A stretch of 64,000 bases of DNA from JACVRW01 sp963728155 (GCA_963728155.1 CAVSJF010000017.1:71438-135437), one strand, 5' to 3'; shown: positions 1-9,337, counted from the first letter of the stretch. The notes: a model not told the origin generated them from the letters alone. Translations and numbers: made by a program.

Positions 1-656
1 AGCTCGCGACAGGTTCCCTGGGTCATCTCGTCCCAGCCCATCCCCGGAGGTCCCGTTGCCCACGCCGCGCCGGCCAGCTCGGCGAGCGGCACGGCCTCGG
101 GGTGGCGGCGCGCGGACTCGTGCCCGGCGGGCAGCAGGATGTGCACCGGGTCGGGGAAGAGCTCGTGGCGCTGCAGGCCGGCGGGCAGGCGCCACGGCTG
201 ATGCTGCCACTCGTCGCCGATAACGAGGTCGAGGTCGCCGAGCGCCAGGGCGGGTAGAGCCTGCTCGGGCTCGGCCTCGACGAACTCGCAGCGCAGCCGC
301 GGCGCACTCGACGCCAACGCCTTCATTGCGGGTAGCGCGAGGCGCAGCGCTACGGACTGGAACCCCGCGATGCGCGCTCGTCCGCTGACCGTGCCGGCGG
401 CCGCGGCGAGATCCGTCTCGGCCAGCGCCGCGCGTTCGAGCAGCGCTTCGGCATGCCCGACCAGCACCAGCGCGGGGTCGGTCAGTCGCACTCCTCGGCC
501 TGCGCGCTCGAGCAGCGGCACGCCCGCCTCGCGCTCGAGCATCGCCAGCTGCTGCGACACCGCCGACGGCGTGAACTGAAGGGCGTCGGCGACCGCCGCG
601 ATCGTGCCTCGGTCGTTGAGCTCGCGGAGGAGGCGCAGCCGGCGGAGGTCGAGCAT
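1..656 (-). CDS. LysR-family transcriptional regulator (C-terminus cut by window edge)
   Basis: The first 218 codons of a LysR-type regulator are visible. Residues 1-60 form the winged helix-turn-helix, with the motif TPSAVSQQLAMLEREAGVPL and the typical LERAGRGVRLT wing. From about residue 90 the effector-binding domain begins (RARIAGFQSVALRLALPAM) and runs off the window. The ATG at 656 gives the usual MLDLRRLRLL start. The gene is divergent from the DMT transporter at 723, the usual layout in which a LysR protein controls an adjacent exporter. That regulatory link is inferred. The effector cannot be predicted. Confidence 0.9.
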   Translation of the reverse strand, partial: MLDLRRLRLLRELNDRGTIAAVADALQFTPSAVSQQLAMLEREAGVPLLERAGRGVRLTDPALVLVGHAEALLERAALAETDLAAAAGTVSGRARIAGFQSVALRLALPAMKALASSAPRLRCEFVEAEPEQALPALALGDLDLVIGDEWQHQPWRLPAGLQRHELFPDPVHILLPAGHESARRHPEAVPLAELAGAAWATGPPGMGWDEMTQGTCRE

Positions 657-722
657 TGTTCAGAAACGCTACCGATTACCCACCAGTAATACGAATGGAT
701 TGTGAAGCTTTCACGAGGGACG

Positions 723-1931
723 ATGGCCCTCGTGCGCTCCTCGGCAACATTCCTCTGCCTCGCCTCCGGCGCCGCATTCGGCACGATGGCCATCTTCGGC
801 AAGCTCGCGTACGACGGCGGCGCGAGCGTCGGCACGCTGCTGGTGGCGCGTTTCGTGCTCGCCGCCGCGATGTTCTGGATCCTGGCTCTCGCAAGTGGCG
901 ACGCGCGGCAGCTGCGGGGCCTGGGCGCGCGGGACATCGGCCTGGGTCTCGCTCTGGGCGCTTGCGGCTACGCGATCCAGGCCGCGTGCTACTTCGCCGC
1001 CTTGGAGCGCATCGACGCATCACTCCTGGCGCTGCTCGTGTACACGTTCCCGGGCATGGTCGCGGTAGCCGCCGTGGCCCTGGGCCGCGAGCGGATCAGC
1101 GCGCGCCGGGGGGCTGCGCTCGGGCTGGCCTCCGGCGGCACGATGCTGGTGGTGGCCGGGGCGGGAGCGGGTGCGCTCGATTCGCTGGGCGTCGCGCTCG
1201 GGCTCGGGGCCGCGGTGGTGTACAGCACCTACATACTCGTCAGCGACGGGATCGCCAGGCGCGTGCCGCCCCTGCTCCTCTCCGCGCTTGTGTGCACCGG
1301 CGCGGCGGTCACCCTGGCCTCGGGGTCGGCGCTGATGGGCGAGTTGCGCCCCGCCGAGGTGAGCGCGGGGGGATGGGCCTCGCTGGCGGGGCTCGCCCTG
1401 GTCGCCACCGTGGCGGCGATCAGCCTCTTCTTCGCGGGCCTGCGCCGCGCCGGGCCCACGAAGGCCTCGATCCTGGCCACCGTCGAGCCCCTCGTGACGG
1501 TGGTGCTCGCCTTCATCGCCTTCGGCGAGACGCTGGGATGGGTCCAGGTGCTCGGCGGCGCCCTGGTACTCGGCGGGGTGGTCGTGCTCCAGGCCGGCCG
1601 GCCACCGCAACTAGAGACGCAGACGGTGGATCCGCACTACTCCGCGGTCGCTCGTCTCGAGGCGCCAGCGTCGATTGGCCTCCTCGAAGAAGGCGCCGGC
1701 CGACACCCGCCCCGGGTCGGCGATCAGGGCCTCCGGCGCGAGCTGGGGCAAAAGCGCCAAGAGCAGGGCGACGCCGGAGCGCTCATAGAGCACATCAGCC
1801 GCGACCACGAGATCGAACGGCCCGCGCTCGACCAGCGCGTCGGGGTGCTCCCAGTCGACCGCGGCCGTCTCGATCTGCTCGCCGTTGGCAGCGGCGTTTC
1901 GCGCCGCGAGCGCAAGCGCTTCGGGGGCTGA
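723..1931 (+). CDS. EamA/DMT-superfamily permease with anomalous C-terminal extension
   Basis: A ten-helix drug/metabolite transporter: two EamA repeats cover about residues 5-295, with the second repeat around AAISLFFAGLRRAGPTKASI. Such proteins export amino acids or small metabolites across the inner membrane; the substrate is unknown. ATG 723 is chosen because a GAGGG motif lies just upstream; an in-frame GTG at 702 is also possible. The open frame continues about 100 hydrophilic residues past the last helix, antisense to the convergent methyltransferase. A TAG exists in the neighbouring frame at 1612, where a normal DMT protein would end. I therefore suspect a one-base indel near 1600 and a real end at about 1614. 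Confidence 0.85.
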   Translation: MALVRSSATFLCLASGAAFGTMAIFGKLAYDGGASVGTLLVARFVLAAAMFWILALASGDARQLRGLGARDIGLGLALGACGYAIQAACYFAALERIDASLLALLVYTFPGMVAVAAVALGRERISARRGAALGLASGGTMLVVAGAGAGALDSLGVALGLGAAVVYSTYILVSDGIARRVPPLLLSALVCTGAAVTLASGSALMGELRPAEVSAGGWASLAGLALVATVAAISLFFAGLRRAGPTKASILATVEPLVTVVLAFIAFGETLGWVQVLGGALVLGGVVVLQAGRPPQLETQTVDPHYSAVARLEAPASIGLLEEGAGRHPPRVGDQGLRRELGQKRQEQGDAGALIEHISRDHEIERPALDQRVGVLPVDRGRLDLLAVGSGVSRRERKRFGG

Positions 1932-2207
1932 ATCCGTGGCCAGCACCCGCGCGCCGCGCCGGGCGGCGGCGATGCTCGGCACGGCGAGCCCGCAGCCCAG
2001 CTCGACCACGCGCCGGCCGCCGAGCGTCATGCCGTCGAGCTCGCCGGCCAGCTCCACGCCGCTGCGCCACAGAACGGACCAGTAGGGCGCGATGGGCGCC
2101 CATTCGACCGCCCCCGCGTCCGGCAGCTCGGCCGCCTCCTCGGGCTGCCATACGGTGAGCTCGCCGCTGGGCAGCTCGATCGACTGGCTGACGAGCGCGC
2201 CGAACAC
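1611..2207 (-). CDS. Class I SAM-dependent methyltransferase (protein-lysine/nicotinamide N-methyltransferase-like)
   Basis: A 198-aa Rossmann-fold methyltransferase. Motif I is VVELGCGLAVPSIAAARRGA (about residues 68-87). The acidic end of strand 2 is ATDSAPEAL, and motif IV is FDLVVAADVLYE. The layout, with an N-terminal VWQPEEA segment, a PYWSVLW stretch and ADVLYE, matches the Methyltransf_16 group, which includes ETF-beta lysine methyltransferases. The substrate here is not determinable. The gene is convergent with the upstream transporter and divergent from the hydrolase at 2261. The reading frame is intact. Confidence 0.82.
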   Translation of the reverse strand: MFGALVSQSIELPSGELTVWQPEEAAELPDAGAVEWAPIAPYWSVLWRSGVELAGELDGMTLGGRRVVELGCGLAVPSIAAARRGARVLATDSAPEALALAARNAAANGEQIETAAVDWEHPDALVERGPFDLVVAADVLYERSGVALLLALLPQLAPEALIADPGRVSAGAFFEEANRRWRLETSDRGVVRIHRLRL

Positions 2208-2260
2208 GGAGGCGACTGTACGCCTCGCCCTCCGCCCCCCGCGCGACTACCCTTGACGGG

Positions 2261-3217
2261 ATGACCGCTGCCGGCGCCCAGAGCCCGCCGCCCGCACCCC
2301 GCCGGCTCGGCCCGCAGGACGTGGAGCTCGAGGAGATCGAGCTTCACGGCCACCGCGTGGCCTACCGCCGCGCCGGATCCGGCCCCGCGATCGTGCTGGT
2401 GCACGGCATCACGTCCACCTCGGCCACGTGGGATCGCGTGATGCCCTACCTGGCCACTCGCTTCACGGTGATCGCCCCGGATCTGATCGGTCACGGCGAG
2501 TCGGCCAAGCCCCGCGGGGACTACTCGCTGGGGGCATACGCCAGCGGGGTCCGTGACCTGATGGTGGCCCTGGGCCACGAGAGCGCGACCTTCGTCGGCC
2601 ACTCGCTCGGCGGCGGCGTGGTGATGCAGCTGTCCTACCAGTTCCCCGAGCGCTGCGAGCGCCTGGTACTGGTCGACAGCGGCGGCCTGGGCCGAGAGCT
2701 CAACCTGCTGCTGCGCGCCGCCACCCTGCCCCTGTCCGAGGTGGTGCTGCCGCTCCTGGTCAGCACCAGGCTGCTGGACGCCGGGCGCGCGGTCAGCCGC
2801 CTGGTCGGGCGCCTCGGGCTGCATGCCGGCACCGACATGGCCGAGCTCGCCCGCGGCCACGCGTCACTGGAGGATCCGGAGGCTCGGGCTGCCTTCGTGC
2901 ATACCCTGCGCACGATCGTGGACCCGATGGGCCAGCGGGTGAGCGCCAACGACCGCCTCTATCTGGCCGAGAACATCCCGTTCATGCTCGTGTGGGGCGA
3001 GCGCGACTCGATCATCCCGATCGAGCACGCGCGCGCGGCGCACGAGCTCGTGCCTTCGAGCCGGCTGGAGGTGTTCGAGGACGCGGGACATTTCCCCCAT
3101 CTCGACGAACCCCAGCGTTTTCTGGACGTCCTGATCGACTTCATCGAGACGACCGAGCCGGCCGATGTGAACCCTGAGGACTGGCGCCAGCTGCTGAAGA
3201 CCGGGCGGCCCGCCTAG
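2261..3217 (+). CDS. Alpha/beta-fold hydrolase
   Basis: A 318-aa soluble alpha/beta hydrolase of unknown substrate. The oxyanion-hole segment VLVHGITSTSATWDRV is at about residues 45-60. The nucleophile elbow GHSLGGG carries the catalytic Ser. The acid sits in the WGERDSIIP loop, and the catalytic His is in GHFPHLDEP near residue 285. The fold and length match epoxide-hydrolase/lipase-like members; no signal peptide is seen. The gene stands alone and is convergent with the response regulator that ends one base further on. Confidence 0.88.
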   Translation: MTAAGAQSPPPAPRRLGPQDVELEEIELHGHRVAYRRAGSGPAIVLVHGITSTSATWDRVMPYLATRFTVIAPDLIGHGESAKPRGDYSLGAYASGVRDLMVALGHESATFVGHSLGGGVVMQLSYQFPERCERLVLVDSGGLGRELNLLLRAATLPLSEVVLPLLVSTRLLDAGRAVSRLVGRLGLHAGTDMAELARGHASLEDPEARAAFVHTLRTIVDPMGQRVSANDRLYLAENIPFMLVWGERDSIIPIEHARAAHELVPSSRLEVFEDAGHFPHLDEPQRFLDVLIDFIETTEPADVNPEDWRQLLKTGRPA

Positions 3218-3878
3218 TCAGGGCTCGACCAGGCCGCGCCGGATCGCGTACCTGGTGAGCGCCACCCGATCACGCATCCCCAGCTTCTCCAGGATGTGGC
3301 TGCGGTGGTTCTCCACCGTCTTCTTCGAGATCACCAGTGTGTCGGCGATCTCGTCGGTGGTGTTGCCCTCGGCCACCAGCTTCACTATCTCGAGCTCGCG
3401 CGGAGTTAGTGGGTCGGGGGGAGGCGCTCCACCCGCGCGCGCCCGGTCGAGGTAGTCGCGAATCAGCGCGGTCACGGCCGCCGGGTAGAGGAAGGGCTCC
3501 CCCCGCATCGCCGCCCGGCAGGCCTCGACGAGGTCCTTGTCGGCGGCGCTCTTCAGCACATAGCCCGACGCTCCCGCCTTCAGCGCCTCGAAGAAGTACT
3601 GCTCGCTGTCGTACATCGACAGCATCAGGGTGCGCAGCTCAGGCCGGCGCCGGTGCAAGCTCGGCGGCCGCCTGCAGGCCGGTCATGCGCGGCATGGCGA
3701 CGTCGAGTACGGCGAGATCGACGTCCCCGGCCAGCGCATGCTCCACGGCCTCGGCGCCGTCGCCGGCTTCGGCCACCACCTCGAGATCGGGTTCGGCATC
3801 GAGCACGAGCCGCAGGCCGCGGCGCACCATCGGGTGGTCGTCGGCCATCAAGATGCGGGTCTTCAGCGGCGTGGTCAA
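3218..3878 (-). CDS. NarL/LuxR-type response regulator (frameshifted)
   Basis: The receiver domain begins RILMADDHPMVRRGLRLVLD with acidic pocket Asp-Asp; the phospho-acceptor Asp lies in DLAVLDVAMPRMTG. After the frameshift at about 3640-3658 the protein continues SMYDSEQYFFEALKAGASGY, with the conserved Lys in YVLKSA. It ends in a LuxR helix-turn-helix (LTPRELEIVKLVAEGNTTDE; ISKKTVENHRSHILEKLG). The TTG at 3878 makes a TTGA overlap with a potential kinase stop, the expected coupling for a kinase-regulator pair. As sequenced, the kinase and receiver share one open frame with no stop between them. Confidence 0.85.
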
Positions 3879-4812
3879 GCACGCTCCCTCGGGCACCGGT
3901 ACCTCCAGCACCACCTCTGTCCCGCCGCCCGGCGCCGCTCTCACGCTGAAGCGGCCACCCACGTGCATCGCCCGCTCGTGCATGCCGGCCAGACCGGCCC
4001 CGTCGTCGGCACCGTCGAGCCCGCGACCATCGTCGCGCACCACGAGGCGCAGCGCCCCGTCGATCTGCTCGAGTGAGAGCAACGCCTCGGTGGCTCCGGC
4101 ATGGCGCATCACGTTCGTCAGGCTTTCCTGGGCCACCCGGTAGACCACCAGCTCCACCTCCGGCGTCAGCCTGGCGTCCCCCAAACTGGAGCCGACGCTC
4201 CACCCGTAGGCCGGGCGTGGCCTCGACCGCTGTGCTCAGCGACCGCAGCGCACTCTGCAGGCCCAGCTCGTCGAGGGTCTGGGGCCTCAGCTCCCCCGCG
4301 ATGCGGCGGACGTCGTCGAGGCTGTGGCGCACCATCTCGCGCGCCTCGGGATCCTCCAGGCCGAGCATCACCCCGGTCAGCACCTGGCCCACCTCGTCGT
4401 GCAGTTCGCGTGCGATGCGGCGACGTACCTCCTCCTCGGCGGCCATGGCCCGGCGGCCGCTCTCGCGCCGCTCGTGCTCGAGACGGTCCAGCATGTCGTT
4501 GAACGCTTCGGTCAGCGCCTTCACGTCGGCGTCGGCATGCGGGATGGAGAGCCGCCGCCCCGGCTCGCGCGGCTGCACGGCTCGCATCGTGTCCTCCAGG
4601 CGGCGCAGCGGGGCGATCACGGGCCGCAGGAGCAGGTAGTTGAGGACCACCGAGATGACGAAGCCGGAGACGATTATCGCGGCCTGCGTGGCCGTGACCG
4701 GAAAATCGATCTCGATGGGCGAGAACAGCAGCAGCAGGGCGATGGCCAGCAAGACGGCGCCGTTGGCCAGGAAAACCCGGGTGAGCAGCGAGAGGCCGCG
4801 TGATCGTTGCAT
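3875..4812 (-). CDS. Membrane sensor histidine kinase, HAMP-HisKA_3-HATPase (frameshifted)
   Basis: The start MQRSRGLSLLTRVFLANG leads into two membrane helices, about residues 8-27 and 40-60, with only a short periplasmic link. A HAMP-like segment follows (LRPVIAPLRRLEDTMRA). The HisKA_3 dimerisation helix carries the phosphorylated His in IARELHDEVGQVLTGVM. The HATPase N box is YRVAQESLTNVMRHA and the G box is DDGRGL. The frame changes at a five-G run near 4178-4182, between VERRLQFG and DARLTPEV. This is the partner of the regulator immediately downstream. With so little extracytoplasmic sequence, the signal is probably sensed in the membrane. Confidence 0.85.
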
Positions 4813-4856
4813 CGCCTTCCCTGAAGGATGGCGTATGAGGGCGCCTCCCGGGCCAA

Positions 4857-4915
4857 GATGGGGAGCTTCCCCCATGGGCGCAGAGGCCGTTTGCGGGCAC
4901 ATTTGTGCTGCAAAC
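4857..4915. promoter_or_regulatory. Two inverted repeats in a divergent promoter region
   Basis: Between the kinase start (4812) and the unknown gene at 4939 lie two palindromes. One is a near-perfect palindrome at 4857-4875 (ATGGGG facing CCCCAT). The other is a hairpin-capable repeat at 4889-4915, with GTTTGC pairing with GCAAAC, extended inward by GGCAC/GTGCT around an ATTT loop. An A-run follows on the plus strand, so the second repeat is not a plus-strand intrinsic terminator. Operators for the divergent genes are the simplest reading. Confidence 0.45.
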
Positions 4916-4938
4916 CAAAAAAACTTCAGGAGGACGAC

Positions 4939-5490
4939 ATGCCCCAGGGAATCGCACCAGTCGCACCGATTCACTTCAACCGCCACGTTCAAGTAGCTCC
5001 CGAGCCGAGCGTCCCCGCTCGAGTCAGGCTCGGCATCTGGCTGCGTCGAGCCGGCCTCGACGAGCAGATCGCCCGTGGCGCCGGCGTCGAAGGCGACGGG
5101 CGCCTGGCGCTTCGCGCCGAGCAGCTCACCTCGCGCGATGAGCGCGACCGAGTGGCGCGCGGCCTCGAGCGCATGCTGGAAGCGGCCGATCACGCCGCCG
5201 AGGCGAGAAGCGCCCGCGGCGCCCCGGTTTTCAGCGTCCGCATTCCACTTCGCGTGAGCGAGATTCGCGACTGCGCCGCTGACTTCGACGCCCTCCTGGC
5301 GCGCCTGCGCGATGAAGACGCGATCGACGCTCGGGGTGTCGCCATGACCACGCGCCTAATGAGCAACGGCGCCAGCCCGCTCTACTACCGGCGCAGCCCG
5401 TTCACGCTGCGCCACGCGGTGCGATCGGCGCGCCTGGGACTCGAGCCGGTGGCGGCACCGGTCGAGGTGGCGGCGCCGCTGGCGGCCTAG
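4939..5490 (+). CDS. Hypothetical protein, 183 aa
   Basis: I do not recognise this family. The ATG at 4939 is preceded by a strong AGGAGG (4929-4934), which makes it the start over an upstream in-frame ATG. The protein is soluble and rich in Arg and Ala. A helical middle part contains many charged residues (SRDERDRVARGLERMLEAAD), and the C-terminal part carries an aromatic stretch, SPLYYRRSPFTLRHA. No signal peptide or membrane helix is visible. The middle region could be a helical DNA- or protein-binding bundle, but that is speculation. The gene is divergent from the two-component system and overlaps the convergent small gene by four bases. Confidence 0.6.
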   Translation: MPQGIAPVAPIHFNRHVQVAPEPSVPARVRLGIWLRRAGLDEQIARGAGVEGDGRLALRAEQLTSRDERDRVARGLERMLEAADHAAEARSARGAPVFSVRIPLRVSEIRDCAADFDALLARLRDEDAIDARGVAMTTRLMSNGASPLYYRRSPFTLRHAVRSARLGLEPVAAPVEVAAPLAA

Positions 5491-5663
5491 CTCTCGTCGG
5501 AAGAGCCCGCGGCGCGAGCCGCGGCCACGCCGGCGAGAAGGACGCCGAGCACGGTCGCGGCCGCGCCCAGCTTCCCCTTGCTCTGACCCATCTTGTACCT
5601 GGCAAACCGACTCGCGATCTGCCAAGCGAGCCAGCCCAACGCTGTGTAGCCCTTGATCGGCAT
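5487..5663 (-). CDS. Small membrane protein, 58 aa, downstream of argG
   Basis: A 58-codon reading frame starts at the ATG at 5663, only two bases after the argG stop, which suggests co-translation with argG. It begins MPIKGYTALGWLAWQIASRF, has a basic middle (RYKMGQSKGK), then one hydrophobic helix (LGAAATVLGVLLAGVAAARAA), and ends SSDES. It looks like a single-span, positively charged small membrane protein. No function is assigned. Its stop overlaps the convergent gene's stop region. Confidence 0.55.
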   Translation of the reverse strand: MPIKGYTALGWLAWQIASRFARYKMGQSKGKLGAAATVLGVLLAGVAAARAAGSSDES

Positions 5664-5665
5664 GA

Positions 5666-6935
5666 CTAGCTCTTACCCCGGCGGCGCACGTTGTAAGCCG
5701 TCCGCGAGCCGAGCGTCCACAGCTCGATGAAGCCCGGGCTGGCCTGCTGTGAGAACAGGCCTCCCGACTCGCCGAAGCCGGCCAGATCCGGGTCGTAGAG
5801 CGAGTTCTCCGAGCGCCGGGCCACCGGGCGGCAGCTGCCCTTGTAGAGGCGCATAGTGATCGCGCCGGTGACCTGCTCGTTGACCGCGTCCATGAAGGCG
5901 TTGAGGTCGGAGAGCAGCGGCTCGTACCAGAGCCCGGCGTACACCAGGTAGGCCCAGTGGCTGTCGAGCTGGGGCTTGAAGGTGTTCTGGTGGATCGTGC
6001 CCACCAGCTTCTCGAGCTCCTTGTGGGCGGTGAGGATGATCTCGGCGGCGGGCACCTCATAGAGGTCGCGCACCTTGAGGCCGACGATGCGGTCCTCGAT
6101 GTGGTCGACGACGCCGACTCCGTGGCGGGCGCCGATCTCCCCGGCGCGCTCGAGCAGGTCGACCAGGCCAAGCCGCTCAGCCGTTGAGGGCCACGGGTAC
6201 CCCGCGCTCGAACTCGACGGTCAAGTCCTCGGGCTCGTCAGGCGCCTCCTCGGGACGGGTCACGAGCTGAAACACGTCGTCGTGGGGCGGCTCGTCCATG
6301 TCCTCGATCGGCCCGCCCTCCGAGGAGCGCCCCCAGAGGTTGTCGTCGATCGAGTAGGGCGGCGCCTCGGTACCGCCCTTCACGGGGATCCCGTGCTCGC
6401 GCGCGTAGGCGATCTCCTCCTTTCGGCCCATCTGCCAGCCCCGCACCGGAGCGATGATCTTCATCTCGGGGTCGAGGGCCACGACGGTGCCCTCGATGCG
6501 CACCTGATCGTTGCCCTTGCCGGTGCAGCCGTGGGCGACGGTGTCGCAACCGGTCTCGCGCGCGTACTGCACCGCCAGCTTGGCGATCAGCGGGCGCCCG
6601 AGCGCGGTGAAGAGCGGATACCCGCCGCCGTAGAGGCCGTTGGCCTTGATGGCCGGCAGCACGTAGTCGCGGGCGAACTCCTCACGCGCGTCAACCACGT
6701 GGCAGTCGAGCGCGCCCAGGTGCAGGGCCTTGCCGCGGATCACCTCGTAGTCCTCGCCGGGCTGACCCAGGTTGACCGTCAGGGCCACAACCTCGGCCTC
6801 GTACTCGTCCTGGATCCACTTGAGCATGACGCTCGTGTCGAGGCCCCCCGAGTAGAGCAGCAACACGCGTCCCACATCGGCCGGATCGGCCTCGTAGGAG
6901 GCGGTGCGGATGAGGGTGTGCCGCTGCTCGCTCAC
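5666..6935 (-). CDS. argG: Argininosuccinate synthase (frameshifted)
   Basis: Catalyses ATP-dependent condensation of citrulline and aspartate in arginine synthesis. The N-terminal P-loop-like motif LLLYSGGLDTSVMLKW binds ATP. The citrulline/aspartate-binding segment AHGCTGKGNDQVR and the downstream SIDDNLWGRS are typical. Frame one ends after ERGVPVALNG near 6177. The C-terminal frame continues VRDLYEVPAAEIILTAHKEL, so one indel lies around 6175-6180. The total length of about 420 residues suits the family. The GTG start at 6935 precedes SEQRHTLIR. The other arginine genes lie upstream on the same strand but are separated by a plus-strand gene. Confidence 0.93.
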
Positions 6936-6991
6936 GGGGCGGAGAAGCTAACAGCCGTCATCGCTTCTAAAGCCCGCGCCCCGGAAGCCCG

Positions 6992-8207
6992 ATGCTCTCA
7001 GTGGTGAACCAGGTTCGCAGCGACAGCCTTGCCGAGGCCCAGCTCCACGCGCTGGTGAGGGTCGCGGCCGGTGTCGCCGGGGCCCACCGGCTCGACGACG
7101 TGCTGGAGCTCGCCGCCGAGAGCGCGTTGGCGGCGATCGACGCGGCGTCGCTGTCGATCGGCCGCTGGGAGGCGGGAGATGTGGTCACCCTCATCAACGT
7201 CGGCGAGCTGGCCGCCGGCGAGGAGCGTTCTCCACGCGACGAGCGCTACCCGCTATCGGACTTCCCCACCACCCTGAGCGTGTTGGCCGGCGGGGGGTGG
7301 ATGATCGCCGCCGTCGACGACCCGGCCACCGACCCGGCGCACCGTAAGCTGCTGCGCACCGTCGAGAAGGAGACGAGCCTCACCGTCCCGATCGTGTTCG
7401 AGAGCAGGACGTGGGGCGAGTTCTGGGTGGCCTCGCGCATCGGCGGGCGGCGCCTCGTGGAGGCCGATTCGGTCTTCATCCGCGCCGTCGCCGACCAGAT
7501 CGCCGCCGCCATCGGCCGGGCGGAGCTCTTCGCCCAGGTGGAGGCCCTGGCCTACACCGACCCGCTGACCGGGCTGGCCAACCGCCGTGTCCTCGAGGAC
7601 GCGCTCGAGCGGGCCTGCGACGCGTCCACCGGGCGTGGGGTCTCCCGCCCTCTTTCTCTGCGATATCGACGGCCTCAAGGCGATCAACGACAGCTACGGC
7701 CACGACGCCGGCGATCGGGTGATTCGAAGCGTCGCCGCCGGCCTGCGTGCCGCCGCCGCGCGCCATCCCGACGCGGTGACCAGCCGCGTGGGCGGGGACG
7801 AGTTCTGCGTGCTGCTGCCCACCGGGGACGCCGACGACGCTCTCGCCCTGTGCAGGCGCGTGAGCGCGCAGCTCGGGTCGGACCACGGGGGTGCCGTGAC
7901 CATCTCATGCGGGATAGCTGCGCTGGGGCCCGAGCTCGACCGGCCGGCCGCGCTCCTGCGCAGCGCCGACGCGGCGCAGTACAGGGCCAAGCGGGCGCGC
8001 GTCGGTGCTCCGGTCGAGGCCTCCCAGGCTGAGGGCACCGAGGAACTCGGCGCGTCGGAGCGCGACCGGGCGTACCGCAGCCCGTCGCGGGCGCGCCGTG
8101 AACTGGCCGATGAGCTGCTCGAGCTCCTCACGCGCCGCAACGGCACCGGCGCCGAGGAGCTGCTGGCCCGGGTGCGCCGCCGCCTCGAGGGCGAGACGGG
8201 CGACTAG
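6992..8207 (+). CDS. GAF-GGDEF diguanylate cyclase (frameshifted)
   Basis: An N-terminal GAF sensor domain (about residues 25-175) is followed by a linker and a GGDEF domain beginning YTDPLTGLANRRVLEDALER. The frame switches near 7640; the continuation reads ALFLCDIDGLKAINDSYGHD and contains an intact RVGGDEF active-site motif, so c-di-GMP synthesis is plausible. The C-terminal 70 residues are an Arg/Glu-rich helical tail (RRELADELLELLTRR). No membrane segment is seen, so it is a cytosolic sensor. It is divergent from argG and overlaps the argD stop by four bases. Confidence 0.88.
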
Positions 8208-9337
8208 GCCAGCGCCGCCACCCGGCGAACGGCCTCGTCGATCTCCTCGTCGCTCACCGTGAGCGGCGGCAGCAGCCGAATCGTGTCGGGGCCGGTCGCG
8301 TTGGTCACCAGCCGCTCCTCGAGCAGCAGGCGCCGCGACAGGGCCGGGCCGTCCGCGCAGGCGAAGGCCAGCATCAGGCCCTCGCCGCGCACGTCGAGGC
8401 CGAGGTCGCGCAGGCCGCCCGCCAGGCGCTCGCCCTTGCGCTCGACGGCGGCCAGGAAGGTCTCGTCGTCGACGGTGTCGAGCACGGTGTTGGCGGCGGC
8501 GGCCACCACCGGGCCGCCGGCGAAGGTGGAGCCGTGGTCGCCCGGTTGCATCACGTCGGCGAAGGCGGAGCTCGTGACGCAGGCGCCCACCGGGAGGCCT
8601 CCGCCCAGACCCTTGGCCGTGGTCATCACGTCGGGCCGTACTCCCGCGCGCTGCCAGGCCCACAGGCTGCCGGTGCGGCCCATCCCACACTGGATCTCGT
8701 CGAAGATCAGCAGCGCGCCAAACTCGTCGCAGGCCGCCCGCGCCGCCTCCAGCAGAGCGGGGTCGATCGGGTGGATCCCGCCCTCGCCCTGAACCGGCTC
8801 GATCAGCACGGCCGCGGTGCGCTCGGTGACCGGTAGCGGCCCGTTGCGCGGCGCGGCGGTGAAGCCGGGAACGAGCGGCGCGAAGGGCTCCTGCTTGGCC
8901 TCCTGAGGCGTGGCCGACAGCGCGCCCATCGTGCGTCCGTGGAAGGCGCCCTCCAGCACCACGAAGTCGCCGCCGGGCCGGTGGCGGCGAGCCAGCTTGA
9001 GGGCGCACTCGATCGCCTCGGCACCCGAGTTGCACAGGAACACCTTGCCCCCGAGCGAGCGCTCCGACAGCCGTTGGGCCAGCCGAATTCCCGGCTCGGT
9101 GTAGAACAGATTGCCCACGTGCATGAGCCGGCCGGCCTGCTCTGTCACCGCCGCCACGACCGCCGGGTGGCAGTGGCCGAGCTGGGCCACCGATATGCCG
9201 GCCAGGAAGTCGAGGTACTCGTGGCCCTCGGAGTCCCACAGACGCGTGCCCTCCCCGCGCACGAACTCCACCGGGTTGCGCAGGTAGGTGCCCATCACCG
9301 CGCCCGCTTCGAGCTCCTGAAGTTCGGCTAGGGCCAT
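8204..9337 (-). CDS. argD: Acetylornithine aminotransferase
   Basis: A class III PLP aminotransferase of 377 aa that interconverts N-acetylglutamate semialdehyde and N-acetylornithine. Visible landmarks are the DFLAGISVAQLGHCHPAVV entry, the SGAEAIECALKLAR phosphate-binding region, LIFDEIQCGMGRTG with the PLP-ring Asp, and the Lys of TTAKGLGGGLPVG. The ATG at 9337 overlaps the argB stop by ten bases, indicating translational coupling. It is the last gene of the pheST-argCJBD run. The paralogous succinyl-diaminopimelate activity cannot be excluded. Confidence 0.93.
   Translation of the reverse strand: MALAELQELEAGAVMGTYLRNPVEFVRGEGTRLWDSEGHEYLDFLAGISVAQLGHCHPAVVAAVTEQAGRLMHVGNLFYTEPGIRLAQRLSERSLGGKVFLCNSGAEAIECALKLARRHRPGGDFVVLEGAFHGRTMGALSATPQEAKQEPFAPLVPGFTAAPRNGPLPVTERTAAVLIEPVQGEGGIHPIDPALLEAARAACDEFGALLIFDEIQCGMGRTGSLWAWQRAGVRPDVMTTAKGLGGGLPVGACVTSSAFADVMQPGDHGSTFAGGPVVAAAANTVLDTVDDETFLAAVERKGERLAGGLRDLGLDVRGEGLMLAFACADGPALSRRLLLEERLVTNATGPDTIRLLPPLTVSDEEIDEAVRRVAALA

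Noticed and set aside
656..2158. Long Arg/Gly-rich plus-strand frame of 500 codons
   Set aside because: It is an alternate frame of the EamA gene; its composition (Arg, Gly, Ala, Pro runs) is that of a GC-rich shadow frame and no domain is present.
4889..4925. Hairpin followed by an A-run, considered as an intrinsic terminator
   Set aside because: On the plus strand the tract is A, and on the minus strand the T tract precedes the stem, so neither direction fits.
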